Below are positions 1 through 9,254 of a DNA stretch of 64,000 nucleotides, in pieces (the stretch's first letter is position 1; the number at the start of each line of letters is the position of its first letter). Source of the DNA: Pseudomonas mosselii (GTDB lineage: Bacteria > Pseudomonadota > Gammaproteobacteria > Pseudomonadales > Pseudomonadaceae); contig NZ_CP081966.1 of assembly GCF_019823065.1 (NCBI RefSeq), forward strand, positions 3,751,501 through 3,815,500. The letters are read 5' to 3'. The notes below the pieces were generated by a model that made no database searches, had not been told where the DNA came from, and saw nothing but the letters and a program-made list of their open reading frames with translations. The translations under genes and the position numbers were made by a program.

Positions 1-433
1 GTTCCGCCCATAACTGCAGGCTGCCATTCTCGGTCGCTGCTTGAGGCAACGCCCAAGCCCCGGTACCGTTTGCCCATCCACACAAGGCCGGTAGCAATCG
101 CTCCAGGGACAGAACCTCCAGCATGTGCCCGCGCAGACCGAAATGCACAGAGTCGATCGTCGATTCAGGGGCAGCATCGAGTGCAACCACCCTGGCGTGC
201 AGCACATGGCTAAAGGCGATTTCAGAAGGTTGCTCACTCCAGCCATTGAGGTCGGAAACACTTGGGCACCAGATGAGCCGAACGGTTTCATCAACCTGAA
301 TGCGCTCATTGCGCTCGAAATAAGCGAGCGTGACCGCCCCGACAACCGGCAACAGCGCATCGAGACGCACCTGCGGGGCGCTGTGATCGACTTTGCTGTC
401 ATTGGGCCAGAACAGTGGCCAGTAAGTCTGCAT
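1..433 (-). CDS. Hypothetical protein, N-terminal part only (runs off the left edge)
   Basis: An open frame reads from the ATG at 433 leftward off the window edge, about 144 residues without a stop. It begins MQTYWPLFWPNDSK, and a GAGGA ribosome-binding site lies just upstream. The start is only 12 bases after the stop of the lipoprotein gene at 446-1021, so the two are very probably co-transcribed. No signal peptide or membrane segment is visible in the part seen, and I recognise no family. The coding call rests on the intact frame, the tight spacing and the ribosome-binding site; function is unknown. Confidence 0.6.
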   Translation of the reverse strand, partial: MQTYWPLFWPNDSKVDHSAPQVRLDALLPVVGAVTLAYFERNERIQVDETVRLIWCPSVSDLNGWSEQPSEIAFSHVLHARVVALDAAPESTIDSVHFGLRGHMLEVLSLERLLPALCGWANGTGAWALPQAATENGSLQLWAE

Positions 434-445
434 CAGAGCACATCC

Positions 446-1021
446 TCAACCGTCCATGCTCTTGGTCAACGCTTCGCTGCCCTTGGGCGGGTAGACCACC
501 TCTCGGGTATCGAGGTCGCGAATCTCGGAGGTGATGGTGATGGTCATCGTCTCTCGACCGGGCGGGCCATTGATGGCATCGACGGTGTCGAAGTCGACGA
601 TGTAGCGCTTGCCTGCGCGGAACTCGACGTCGCGCGCGGTGAAACCGCATTTGCCGCCACCGGTCCCCAGCGCGTTCATCGAGGCCCAGCACCAGCTCAG
701 CGAGTGCTTGCCCGGCGTCAGCCGCAGCGCCTGCTTGCCCGCGATATCGAGGATCGAGCGCCGCCCGGCGCCTTCGAGCAACTGGTCATCGACATGGGTG
801 GCCAGCAGCAGGCGATGAAACGGCACGCCCAGGGCGCGGTAACGGACGGTAGCGAAGTACACGACCGGTGCGTCGGCCTGGTTGCCGGACAGATCATAGG
901 GCGTCATCGTCTCAGGCGCCCAGTCACCCTGGTACTCCTTGTAGTGGTAGTTGGAGCAGGCACCGAGCAGGCTGGCAAGTGACAGGGCGACAAGCGATTT
1001 GAGGCAGGACGACAGACGCAT
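446..1021 (-). CDS. Small outer-membrane-type lipoprotein, unknown function
   Basis: This 191-residue protein starts with a lipoprotein signal peptide: MRLSSC, a hydrophobic stretch, then the lipobox LLGAC with the lipidated cysteine at residue 22. The frame is open further upstream, but the ATG at 1021 is chosen because it places the signal peptide at the N-terminus. The mature part is soluble and has no domain I can name. Residues after the signal (Ser-Asn-Tyr) do not include the Asp+2 inner-membrane retention signal, so outer-membrane sorting is likely (inference). It is followed after 12 bases by another unknown gene in the same direction. The pair is divergent from the acetyltransferase at 1164. 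Confidence 0.75.
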   Translation of the reverse strand: MRLSSCLKSLVALSLASLLGACSNYHYKEYQGDWAPETMTPYDLSGNQADAPVVYFATVRYRALGVPFHRLLLATHVDDQLLEGAGRRSILDIAGKQALRLTPGKHSLSWCWASMNALGTGGGKCGFTARDVEFRAGKRYIVDFDTVDAINGPPGRETMTITITSEIRDLDTREVVYPPKGSEALTKSMDG

Positions 1022-1163
1022 GGTTCTTCCTTGATGAATGCAGGCGCAAGGATAGCGGCTGCGTGCGCTTAAAATCAAAACGCCATCACCCTCGGCGAGC
1101 ACGCATCGCGGTGTATGCTTCGCGCAAAGCTCCGCCCCTCCTGCCCCTGAAAAGGACATCGTC

Positions 1164-1622
1164 ATGCTCCGCCTGGACTGGCTGAAACACCACATGGCCC
1201 ACAGCGACACCCTCGCCCAGTGGCTGCACCAACAGTTTCACTATGAGTACGCGGACGTGCCGCTGGCCGACTGGCAACGTGAATTCGCCGAAGGCCAGCA
1301 CAACGGTCAATGGCAATGCCTGGTCGCCCTGGACGGCGACCGCCTGCTGGGCAGTGCGGCCCTGGCCAGCGACGACCTGCCCGGGCGCAGCGACCTCGGT
1401 CCCTGGCTGGCCTGCGTGTTCGTCGCCCCGCAGGCGCGTGGCCAAGGCCTGGCGGAGCAGCTCATCGAAGGTGTCTGCGAGCATGCCCGCAGCAACGGAG
1501 TTGCCACGCTCTACCTGCATACCCACGACCAGGACGCCTACTACGCCAAGCGTGGCTGGACGCATATGGAGCAGTTCGAGGCCTGGGGGCATAGCCATTG
1601 GTTGATGTCTCGCACGCTCTGA
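1164..1622 (+). CDS. GNAT-family N-acetyltransferase
   Basis: The 152-residue protein is the size of a single GNAT domain. The acetyl-CoA pyrophosphate-binding motif A is visible at about residues 85-100 (VFVAPQARGQGLAEQL, the Q/RxxGxG/A signature), followed by the helix that supports CoA and a late YYAKRGW motif (126-132) typical of strand 6 and 7 in this fold. Proteins of this kind transfer an acetyl group from acetyl-CoA to a small-molecule or protein amine in the cytoplasm; the substrate cannot be read from sequence. An AAGGA ribosome-binding site precedes the ATG. It stands alone between a divergent lipoprotein gene and proP. Confidence 0.85.
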   Translation: MLRLDWLKHHMAHSDTLAQWLHQQFHYEYADVPLADWQREFAEGQHNGQWQCLVALDGDRLLGSAALASDDLPGRSDLGPWLACVFVAPQARGQGLAEQLIEGVCEHARSNGVATLYLHTHDQDAYYAKRGWTHMEQFEAWGHSHWLMSRTL

Positions 1623-1767
1623 CCAGCGCCGCTCCTACAGAAATCGCGCATGGTTTACCCACGCAAATGACCCCGCAGGGAATTATTTAGCGCGCCGTTG
1701 TATCTGACCCTAGGTACAAGGCTGGCCAAACCATGGCCACGCCCCAAGCCTTCAAGGACAACGGCCC

Positions 1768-3270
1768 ATGAAATCACGCAGGAAACCCGTCAAGCCCATC
1801 GGTTTGAAGGACATCACCATCGTCGACGACGCCAAGATGCGCAAGGCCATCACCGCCGCCGCCCTGGGCAATGCCATGGAGTGGTTCGACTTCGGTGTCT
1901 ACGGCTTCGTCGCCTACGCCCTGGGCAAGGTGTTCTTCCCCAACGCCAGCCCCGGCGTGCAGATGATCGCCGCCCTGGCCACCTTCTCCGTGCCGTTCCT
2001 GATCCGTCCGCTGGGCGGGCTGTTCTTCGGCGCCCTGGGCGATCGCTACGGACGGCAGAAGGTGCTGGCCGCGACCATCGTGATCATGTCGCTGAGCACC
2101 TTCGCCATCGGCCTGATCCCCTCCTACGCCAGCATCGGCATCTGGGCGCCGATCCTGCTGTTGCTGGCGAAGATGGCCCAGGGCTTCTCGGTGGGCGGCG
2201 AATACACCGGAGCGTCGATCTTCGTCGCCGAGTACGCCCCGGACCGCAAGCGCGGCTTCCTTGGCAGCTGGTTGGACTTCGGCTCGATCGCCGGCTTCGT
2301 CCTTGGCGCCGGGGTGGTTGTGCTGATCTCGACGGTGCTTGGCGAGGAACAGTTCCTCGAATGGGGCTGGCGCCTGCCGTTCTTCCTGGCCCTGCCGCTG
2401 GGCCTGATCGGCCTGTACCTGCGCCACGCCCTGGAAGAAACCCCGGCGTTCCAGCAACACGTCGACAAGCTCGAACAAGGGGACCGCGAAGGCCTGGCCA
2501 GCGGCCCGAAGGTGTCGTTCAAGGAAGTCGCCACCCAGCACTGGCGCAGCCTCTTGACCTGCATCGGCGTGGTGATCGCCACCAACGTCACCTACTACAT
2601 GCTGCTCACCTACATGCCCAGCTACCTCTCGCACAACCTGCACTACAGCGAGGACCACGGCGTGCTGATCATCATCGCGATCATGGTCGGGATGCTGTTC
2701 GTGCAGCCGATCATCGGCCTGCTCAGCGACAAGTGGGGACGCAAGCCGTTCATCATCATTGGCAGCGCTGGCCTGTTCCTGCTGGCGATCCCGGCGTTCA
2801 TGCTGATCACCAGCGGCAAGCTGGCGGTGATCTTCGCAGGGCTGTTGATCCTCGCCGTGCTGCTGAACTTCTTCATCGGCGTGATGGCCTCGACCCTGCC
2901 GGCGATGTTCCCCACCCATATCCGCTACAGCGCCCTGGCCAGTGCCTTCAACATCTCGGTGCTGATCGCCGGCCTGACCCCGACCCTGGCCGCCTGGCTG
3001 GTGGAGACCACCGACAACCTGTACATGCCGGCCTACTACCTGATGGTCATTGCCGTGGTCGGCCTGCTCACCGGCCTGACCATGAAGGAGACCGCCAACC
3101 GCCCGCTGCGCGGCGCCGCCCCGGCCGCCTCGGATATCGAGGAAGCCCGCGAGTTGCTGCAGGAGCACCACGACAACATCGAGCAGAAGATCGAGGACAT
3201 CGACGCACAGATCGCCGAGCTGGAGGCCCGGCGCCAGACGCTCGCACAACAGCATCCGCGCATCGATTGA
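1768..3270 (+). CDS. proP: ProP-type proton/osmoprotectant symporter (MFS)
   Basis: This 500-residue protein has the length and plan of ProP, an inner-membrane major-facilitator symporter that imports proline, glycine betaine and related osmolytes with H+. About twelve hydrophobic segments are visible, the MFS loop 2-3 signature GALGDRYGRQ is at about residues 88-97, and the WGWRLPFF motif common to the metabolite:H+ symporter family is near residue 195. The last ~45 residues are charged with heptad-like spacing (EEARELLQEHHDNIEQK), matching the C-terminal coiled coil that tunes osmotic activation in some ProP proteins. It is preceded by 145 bases without a gene. Substrate is assigned by family resemblance only. 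Confidence 0.85.
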   Translation: MKSRRKPVKPIGLKDITIVDDAKMRKAITAAALGNAMEWFDFGVYGFVAYALGKVFFPNASPGVQMIAALATFSVPFLIRPLGGLFFGALGDRYGRQKVLAATIVIMSLSTFAIGLIPSYASIGIWAPILLLLAKMAQGFSVGGEYTGASIFVAEYAPDRKRGFLGSWLDFGSIAGFVLGAGVVVLISTVLGEEQFLEWGWRLPFFLALPLGLIGLYLRHALEETPAFQQHVDKLEQGDREGLASGPKVSFKEVATQHWRSLLTCIGVVIATNVTYYMLLTYMPSYLSHNLHYSEDHGVLIIIAIMVGMLFVQPIIGLLSDKWGRKPFIIIGSAGLFLLAIPAFMLITSGKLAVIFAGLLILAVLLNFFIGVMASTLPAMFPTHIRYSALASAFNISVLIAGLTPTLAAWLVETTDNLYMPAYYLMVIAVVGLLTGLTMKETANRPLRGAAPAASDIEEARELLQEHHDNIEQKIEDIDAQIAELEARRQTLAQQHPRID

Positions 3271-3419
3271 GGGCTACTTGCGCATTCCGCCGGATTGCTT
3301 GCCTGATCCTCTGAATCTGTGGGGTGTATCGGTTGCGCAATGGGCCTCTGTGCTAGCGTTTCCGGATTGGGGAACAGCGTATTCCCCGCTTCCACAACCG
3401 ATGATCAGCAGGTGAGCCC

Positions 3420-3875
3420 ATGGAATTACGAATCAACCAGCAGACTTACCAGGTCGAGGCTGACGCCGACACGCCCTTGCTCTGGGTGATCCGCGACGAT
3501 TTGGGCCTGACCGGCACCAAGTATGGCTGCGGCCTGGCCCAGTGCGGCGCCTGCTCGGTGCTGGTGGACGGCAACGTGGTGCGCGCCTGCGTCACCCCGG
3601 TGGCCGGCGTGGTCGGCCGCGAGATCACCACCATCGAGGCCATCGAGCACGATGCCGTGGGCAAACGCGTGGTCGCCGCCTGGGTCGAGCACCAGGTCGC
3701 CCAGTGCGGCTACTGCCAGTCCGGCCAGGTGATGGCGGCCACCGCGCTGCTCAAGCACACGCCCAAACCCAGCACTGCGCAGATCGACGCGGCGATGGTC
3801 AACCTGTGCCGCTGCGGCACCTACAACGCCATCCATGCCGCCGTGCAGGATCTCGCCGAAGGGGATAAAGCCTGA
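3420..3875 (+). CDS. [2Fe-2S] small subunit of a molybdenum hydroxylase (IorA-like)
   Basis: This 151-residue protein has the two-domain layout of the iron-sulfur subunit of xanthine-oxidase-family enzymes. A plant-type [2Fe-2S] cluster uses Cys37, Cys42, Cys45 and Cys57, and a second helical-domain cluster uses Cys96, Cys99, Cys130 and Cys132 (QCGYCQSGQ and LCRCGT). It carries electrons from the molybdenum centre of the large subunit encoded immediately downstream; the stop and start codons overlap (TGATG), so translation is coupled. With the cytochrome c at 6136 this resembles isoquinoline 1-oxidoreductase/aldehyde dehydrogenase complexes of P. putida. The true substrate, an aldehyde or N-heterocycle, cannot be decided here. 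Confidence 0.9.
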   Translation: MELRINQQTYQVEADADTPLLWVIRDDLGLTGTKYGCGLAQCGACSVLVDGNVVRACVTPVAGVVGREITTIEAIEHDAVGKRVVAAWVEHQVAQCGYCQSGQVMAATALLKHTPKPSTAQIDAAMVNLCRCGTYNAIHAAVQDLAEGDKA

Positions 3876-6118
3876 TGAGCACACGCATCGATACCCCCGA
3901 AGACTTGCTGAAACTGCCCGCAGGTGAAACTGTCAACCTGTCGCGCCGGCGCTTTCTGGTCGGCACCACCGTGGGCGCGCTGGTGCTCGGCTTCGGCATG
4001 CCAGTAGGCGCACCACGCGTACAGGCCGCCAGCGCCCCGGAGCGCGGTACCCAGGTGCCGGCCTTCCTGGAGCTGCGCCCGGACGGCAGCGTGCGCCTGC
4101 TCAGCCCATTCATGGAGGGCGGGCAAGGCGTCAACACCGCCATGGCGCAGATCGTCGGCGAGGAACTGGACCTCGATCCTGCCCGCTTCCTGGTCGAAAG
4201 CGCGCCCGCCGGCGAAGCCTACGTGGTGATGGAAAACGGCCTGCGCATCACCGGTGGCAGCATGTCGGTACGCATGAGCTACCCGACCATGCGCCGCCTC
4301 GGCGCCCTGGCCCGGGCCATGCTGCTGCAAGCCGGCGCCCAGCGGCTGGGCGTGCCGGTGAGCGAGCTGACCACCGAACCGGGCAAGGTAGTGCATGCCG
4401 CTTCGGGCCGTTCGCTGGGCTACGGTGAACTGGCCGAAACGGCCATGGACCTGCCGGTGCCGGACCCCGCCAGCGTCACCTTGCGCGACCCCAGCCAGTT
4501 CCGCTGGATAGGCAAGCCGGTACAGCGCCTCGACGCCTACGACAAGTCCACCGGCAAGGCCCTCTACAGCATCGACATCAAGGTCGACGGCATGCTCCAC
4601 GCCGCCGTGCAGCATGCGCCGCGCCTGGGCATGAGCGTCGGCGGCCTGCGCAACGAGGAACAGGTCAAGGCCATGAAGGGCGTGCATTCGGTGCATCAGC
4701 TGCCCGGCGCGGTGGCCGTGGTCGCCGAACGCTGGTGGCACGCCAAGCGCGCCGTCGAAGCACTGCAGGTGGACTGGAAGGAGGCGGCTGCCGACAGCCA
4801 GGTGCGTGCGATGCCCGCCGATTTTTCCAGCGACGGCTGGCGCGACCACCTGGCCGCCCAGACCGGGCCAAGCCGTGACGAGGAAAACCAGGGCGACGTG
4901 GCAGGCGCCCTGGCAGGCGCCAAGACCACGGTCGAGGCCACCTACCACAACCAGTACCTCAACCATGCGCAGCTGGAGCCGCCCTCCGCCACCGCCCGTT
5001 TCAATCCCGACGGCAGCCTGGAGGTGTGGCTGCCGAACCAGGCCCAGGACATGTTCCGCGACGACATCGCCAAGCGCACCGGCCTGGACCCGGCGCGGAT
5101 CACCCTGCACTCGCCGCTGCTCGGCGGCTTCTTCGGCCGCCACTTCCTGTACGACTCGGCCAACCCCTACCCACAGGCCATCGCCCTGGCCAAGGCCGTG
5201 GGTCGGCCGGTGAAGCTGATCTGGAGCCGCGAGGAGGAGTTCCTGCGCGATGCCATGCGGCCGATGGCCGTGGTCAAGTTCCGCGCCGGCCTGGACGAAA
5301 AAGGCCTGCCGGTGGCCATCGAGGCGATCAGCGCCACCGAAGGCCCGACCGAGTCGCTCGCCGGCAAGCAGGGCGACAAGGTCGACCCCACCGCCCTGGA
5401 AGGGCTGTCGGGCAAGGCCTACGCCATCGCCAACAAGCGCACCGCGCAGATCTATGTCAAAGGCCCGGCCATGCTCGGCTACTGGCGTTCGGTGGGCAAC
5501 TCGCTGAACGACTTCTTCTACGAGTCGTTCCTCGATGAGCTGGCCGACAAGGGCGGCCACGATCCCTTCGAGCTGCGGCTGCAACTGCTGCAGGGCAACC
5601 CGCGCCTGACCACCCTGCTGCAGGCGGTGGGCGAGTTGTCCGGTGGCTGGAAACGCGGCCCGTTCACCGCCGAGGACGGCAGCAAGCGCGCCCGTGGCGT
5701 GGCCATGGCCTCGCCGTTCGGCTCTGAGGCGGCGGTGATCGCCGAGGTGTCGCTGGAGGGCGGCCAGGTCAGGGTGCACGACATCTGGCAGGCCATCGAC
5801 CCGGGCAGCATCGTCAACCCGGCGATCATCGAGGCCCAGGTCAACAGCGCGGTGTCCCTGGGCCTGTCCCAGGTGCTGCTGGAGGAATCGGTGTGGCTCA
5901 ACGGCATGCCACGGGCGCGCAACTACGACCTGTACCCGGTACTGCCGCCGTCGCGCATGGCCCGGGTGCATGTGCGCATCGTCGAGAGCGGGGCGAAGAT
6001 GGGCGGCATCGGTGAGCCACCGCTGCCGGCGGTGGCGCCCGCGGTGGCCAACGCCGTGGCGCAGCTCACCGGCCAGCGCGTGCGCAGCATGCCCCTGAGC
6101 CGCCATACCTTCAGCTGA
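3875..6118 (+). CDS. Molybdopterin-binding large subunit, TAT-exported (IorB-like)
   Basis: The 747-residue protein is the molybdenum-cofactor subunit of a xanthine-oxidase-family hydroxylase. It starts with a twin-arginine signal (SRRRFLVG at residues 23-30 followed by a hydrophobic stretch), so the folded enzyme should be exported to the periplasm with its small subunit riding along. Family motifs for cofactor binding are visible: a GGFFGRHF glycine-rich loop in the middle, and near the C-terminus GEPPLPAVAPAVANA, which contains the conserved catalytic-glutamate region. Electrons would pass from Mo through two [2Fe-2S] clusters to the membrane cytochrome c encoded next. The complex needs cofactor maturation, and an XdhC-like gene follows at 7518. 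Confidence 0.9.
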   Translation: MSTRIDTPEDLLKLPAGETVNLSRRRFLVGTTVGALVLGFGMPVGAPRVQAASAPERGTQVPAFLELRPDGSVRLLSPFMEGGQGVNTAMAQIVGEELDLDPARFLVESAPAGEAYVVMENGLRITGGSMSVRMSYPTMRRLGALARAMLLQAGAQRLGVPVSELTTEPGKVVHAASGRSLGYGELAETAMDLPVPDPASVTLRDPSQFRWIGKPVQRLDAYDKSTGKALYSIDIKVDGMLHAAVQHAPRLGMSVGGLRNEEQVKAMKGVHSVHQLPGAVAVVAERWWHAKRAVEALQVDWKEAAADSQVRAMPADFSSDGWRDHLAAQTGPSRDEENQGDVAGALAGAKTTVEATYHNQYLNHAQLEPPSATARFNPDGSLEVWLPNQAQDMFRDDIAKRTGLDPARITLHSPLLGGFFGRHFLYDSANPYPQAIALAKAVGRPVKLIWSREEEFLRDAMRPMAVVKFRAGLDEKGLPVAIEAISATEGPTESLAGKQGDKVDPTALEGLSGKAYAIANKRTAQIYVKGPAMLGYWRSVGNSLNDFFYESFLDELADKGGHDPFELRLQLLQGNPRLTTLLQAVGELSGGWKRGPFTAEDGSKRARGVAMASPFGSEAAVIAEVSLEGGQVRVHDIWQAIDPGSIVNPAIIEAQVNSAVSLGLSQVLLEESVWLNGMPRARNYDLYPVLPPSRMARVHVRIVESGAKMGGIGEPPLPAVAPAVANAVAQLTGQRVRSMPLSRHTFS

Positions 6119-6135
6119 CACGACAAGGACAGCCC

Positions 6136-7470
6136 ATGAACAACCGCCGATTCGCAAGAACCGCAGGCTGGCTGGCCTTGCCGTGCCTGGTCGCGGCAGG
6201 CCTGCTGGCCTGGTACGTCACCCGCGAGCCCGCCTCGCCCTTCAGCGCCACGGACAGCGCCGACGCCGCCCTGGTCAGCCGCGGCGAATACGTCGCCCGG
6301 CTCAGCGACTGCGTGGCCTGCCACAGCCTGCCGGGCAAGGCGCCGTTTGCCGGCGGCCTGGAAATGGCCACGCCGCTGGGCGCCATCCATGCCACCAACA
6401 TCACCCCGGACCGCGAGCATGGCATCGGCGCCTACAGCCTGGCCGACTTCGACCGCGCCGTGCGCCAGGGCGTCGCGCCGGGTGGGCGACGGCTCTACCC
6501 GGCCATGCCCTACCCATCCTACGTCAAGCTCAGCGACGACGATGTGCGGGCGCTCTACGCGTTCTTCATGAAGGGCGTGCAGCCGGCCGCCGAGGCCAAT
6601 GTCCCCAGCGACATTCCCTGGCCGCTGAACCTGCGCTGGCCCATCGCCCTGTGGAACGGCCTGTTCGCGCCGACCAGCGCCTATGCGCAGAAGGCCGACC
6701 AGGACCCGCTGTGGAATCGCGGCGCCTATATCGTCCAGGGCCCCGGCCACTGCGGCAGTTGCCACACGCCTCGGGGCCTGGCCTTCAACGAGAAGGCCCT
6801 GGACGAAAGCGGCGCGCCGTTCCTCGCCGGCGCCCTGCTCGATGGCTGGTACGCGCCGAGCCTGCGCCAGGACCACAACACCGGGCTCGGGCGCTGGAGC
6901 GAGCCGGAGATGGTGCAGTTCCTCAAGACCGGGCGGAACAAGCACGCGGTGGTGTACGGCTCGATGACCGAGGCGTTCAACAACTCCACGCAGTTCATGA
7001 GCGACGACGACCTGAACGCGATCGCCCGCTACCTCAAGTCACTGCCCGGCGACCCGGGGCGTGACGGTGCACCCTGGCAGTATCAAACGACTGCTGCGCA
7101 GCCCGACACACCGGGGGCGCATACCTACGCGACCCGCTGCGCCAGCTGCCATGGCCTGGACGGCAAGGGCCAGGCCGAGTGGATGCCGCCACTGGCGGGC
7201 GCCACCTCGATGCTGGCCACGGAGAATGCCTCGGCGATCAACATCACCCTCAACGGCTCGCAGCGCATCGTCGCCGCCGGGGTGCCGGACGCCTACCGCA
7301 TGCCGGCATTCCGCGAGCAGTTGTCGGACCAGGAGATCGCCCAGGTGCTGAGTTTCGCCCGCAGTGCGTGGGGCAATCACGGCGGCGCGGTAGAGGCCAA
7401 GGCGGTGGGCACGTTGCGCGGGCATACCGACCCGGCCAGCAGCAGCCCGATCATCCTGCATATGCGCTGA
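6136..7470 (+). CDS. Membrane-anchored triheme cytochrome c (dehydrogenase electron acceptor)
   Basis: This 444-residue protein has one N-terminal hydrophobic segment (about residues 10-28) and three CxxCH heme-c sites: CVACH at 59-63, CGSCH at 206-210 and CASCH at 335-339. This is the usual form of the cytochrome subunit of periplasmic alcohol/aldehyde dehydrogenases (AdhB-like). It accepts electrons from the molybdenum hydroxylase pair directly upstream (17-base gap) and delivers them to the respiratory chain. Distal methionine ligands are probable in each module but cannot be assigned with certainty by eye. The gene closes the structural trio 3420-7470. Confidence 0.9.
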   Translation: MNNRRFARTAGWLALPCLVAAGLLAWYVTREPASPFSATDSADAALVSRGEYVARLSDCVACHSLPGKAPFAGGLEMATPLGAIHATNITPDREHGIGAYSLADFDRAVRQGVAPGGRRLYPAMPYPSYVKLSDDDVRALYAFFMKGVQPAAEANVPSDIPWPLNLRWPIALWNGLFAPTSAYAQKADQDPLWNRGAYIVQGPGHCGSCHTPRGLAFNEKALDESGAPFLAGALLDGWYAPSLRQDHNTGLGRWSEPEMVQFLKTGRNKHAVVYGSMTEAFNNSTQFMSDDDLNAIARYLKSLPGDPGRDGAPWQYQTTAAQPDTPGAHTYATRCASCHGLDGKGQAEWMPPLAGATSMLATENASAINITLNGSQRIVAAGVPDAYRMPAFREQLSDQEIAQVLSFARSAWGNHGGAVEAKAVGTLRGHTDPASSSPIILHMR

Positions 7471-7517
7471 TACCGCTCCCACGGGTAAAGCGCGAGCTAC
7501 GGACTCACGAGGACACC

Positions 7518-8534
7518 ATGGAAAGCATCGACCTGCTGGTCCTGCGCACCACCCATGACTGGCTCCAGGCCGGCCATCGCGTGCTGCTCGCCACCGTCGC
7601 CCGCACCTGGGGTTCGTCGCCGCGCCCGGTCGGCTCGATGATGGCCCTGCGCAACGACGGCCGGGTGGTCGGCAGCGTGTCCGGCGGTTGCATCGAGGAC
7701 GACCTGATCCACCGCTACACCACCGCCTACGGCGGCCCCGGCCTGCTCGAGGGGGCGCCCGAGGTGATCCGCTACGGCATCAGCGCCGACGACGCCCACC
7801 GCTTTGGCCTGCCATGCGGCGGTACGTTGGAACTGATTCTCGAGTTCATGCCCGCCATCGCCTCGTTGCGACACCTGCTGGAGCAGCTCGACAACGGCCA
7901 GCTGATGCGTCGCCAGCTGACCCTGGCCGACGGCGCGGTCGAGCTCGAACCCACCGCCACCCCGGAACAGTTCTGCTTCGATGGCCGGCAGATGACCAAC
8001 ACCCTCGGCCCCGGCTACCGCATGCTGCTGATCGGCGCCGGTGCGCTGGCCGAGTACCTGGCGACCATGGCCCTGTTCAACGGCTTCCGGGTGGCGGTGT
8101 GCGACCCCCGGCCCGAGCACATGGCCACCTGGTCGGTCGCCGGCGTCGAATACCTGAAGGGCATGCCGGACGATGTGGTACGCGACTTCAAGGCCGATCT
8201 GCGCACCTGCATCATCGCCGTCAGCCACGACCCCAAGCTCGACGACCTGGCGCTGCTTGAGGCCCTGCACGGCCCGGCGTTCTACATCGGCGCCATCGGC
8301 TCGCGGCGCAACAGCCAGCTGCGCCGCGAGCGGCTGATCGAGCACTTCGGCGAAACCGAACAGTCCCTCGAGCGCCTGCATGGGCCCATTGGCATCTACA
8401 TCGGCAGCAAGACCCCGGCGGAAATCGCGGTGAGCGTGATGGCCGAAGTGCTGGCGGCCAAGAACGCCGTGAACTTGCCGGGGGCGGTGAGTGTGTCCGG
8501 GGCCAAGCGCCAGCGTGACCATCAACCTTTCTAG
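7518..8534 (+). CDS. XdhC/CoxI-family molybdenum-cofactor maturation protein
   Basis: The 338-residue protein has the two parts of the XdhC family. The N-terminal XdhC/CoxI domain (about 10-80) contains the GSSPRPVGSMM and SGGCIEDDL motifs, and the C-terminal Rossmann-like domain (about 165-315) has the dinucleotide-type LIGAGALAEYLA loop and YIGAIGSRRN. Such proteins bind molybdenum cofactor, help sulfurate it and load it into xanthine-oxidase-family enzymes in the cytoplasm before TAT export. It lies 47 bases after the cytochrome gene, so it serves the 3420-7470 complex. An open frame extends upstream, but the ATG at 7518 has a GAGGA site and matches the family start. Confidence 0.88.
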   Translation: MESIDLLVLRTTHDWLQAGHRVLLATVARTWGSSPRPVGSMMALRNDGRVVGSVSGGCIEDDLIHRYTTAYGGPGLLEGAPEVIRYGISADDAHRFGLPCGGTLELILEFMPAIASLRHLLEQLDNGQLMRRQLTLADGAVELEPTATPEQFCFDGRQMTNTLGPGYRMLLIGAGALAEYLATMALFNGFRVAVCDPRPEHMATWSVAGVEYLKGMPDDVVRDFKADLRTCIIAVSHDPKLDDLALLEALHGPAFYIGAIGSRRNSQLRRERLIEHFGETEQSLERLHGPIGIYIGSKTPAEIAVSVMAEVLAAKNAVNLPGAVSVSGAKRQRDHQPF

Positions 8535-8615
8535 TGCCTGAACCTGCCGCACACCTGCCAACCAGTGTCTATGCTTCCTCTCGCATGCACCCTCGACCAC
8601 AAGGAAGACAGGCCA

Positions 8616-9191
8616 ATGAACCCGACCCGCGCCATCGCTCTCACCTCGCTCATCTTTGCCGCCAACCTCACCACCCACGCCGCCGAACTGCCCATCGCCA
8701 GTGAGGCGCTGGAAAGCCATGTCACCACCGAAGTGACCAAGATCGACCTGACCAATCGCCAGGTCACGGTGAAGGGTCCCCACGACAAGGACGTGACCTT
8801 CCAGCTCACCGAACAGGCCAAGGCCCTGCCCAACCTCAAGGTCGGCGATCAGGTCGACATCTACGTGACCCGCGCCGTGGCCTACGTGCTCAACACCAAG
8901 GAAGGCGGCGCACCGAAAGCGTCCGAGGAATCCGGCACTATCCGCGCCACCAAGGACAACCCCAACCCCGGCGGCGAGGCGTTCCGCCAGGTAAAGGTCA
9001 CCTCGCAGATCAAGAAGATCGACCTCAACACCCATGAGGTCACTCTGCTGCCGCCTGAAGGCAAGGTACAAGTCGTCAAGGTCGAGGACCCGGACCTGCA
9101 GGCACGCATGAAGAACCTCAAGGTCGACCAGACCGTCGACGCCATCTATACCGAGATCCTGCGCGTGGAAACCTCGCGCCCAGCCCAGTAA
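8616..9191 (+). CDS. Exported periplasmic protein with two internal repeats, unknown function
   Basis: The 191-residue protein begins with a Sec signal peptide ending near Thr-His-Ala-Ala-Glu. The ATG at 8616 follows an AAGGA site; the longer frame would bury the signal. The mature protein is made of two related halves: residues about 29-90 contain TKIDLTNRQVTVKGP and LPNLKVGDQVDIY, and residues about 125-185 contain KKIDLNTHEVTLLPP and MKNLKVDQTVDAIY. This duplication suggests two copies of a small beta-rich fold. I do not recognise a named family or a ligand. It stands alone between the XdhC-like gene and the lipocalin. Confidence 0.75.
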   Translation: MNPTRAIALTSLIFAANLTTHAAELPIASEALESHVTTEVTKIDLTNRQVTVKGPHDKDVTFQLTEQAKALPNLKVGDQVDIYVTRAVAYVLNTKEGGAPKASEESGTIRATKDNPNPGGEAFRQVKVTSQIKKIDLNTHEVTLLPPEGKVQVVKVEDPDLQARMKNLKVDQTVDAIYTEILRVETSRPAQ

Positions 9192-9254
9192 AACCTTTGG
9201 CCGGCCTGCGCATCGAACATCATGTGAGCCCTTTCCCCCTTCAGGAGGTTTTCC

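Noticed and set aside
1774..3255. Long minus-strand frame (493 codons) opposite proP
   Set aside because: Shadow of a GC-rich gene; composition (Gln/His/Gly/Ala rich) is not protein-like and it has no ribosome-binding site or family match.
3821..6157. Long minus-strand frame (778 codons) opposite the molybdopterin subunit
   Set aside because: Antisense shadow from third-position GC bias; the plus-strand gene has clear cofactor motifs.
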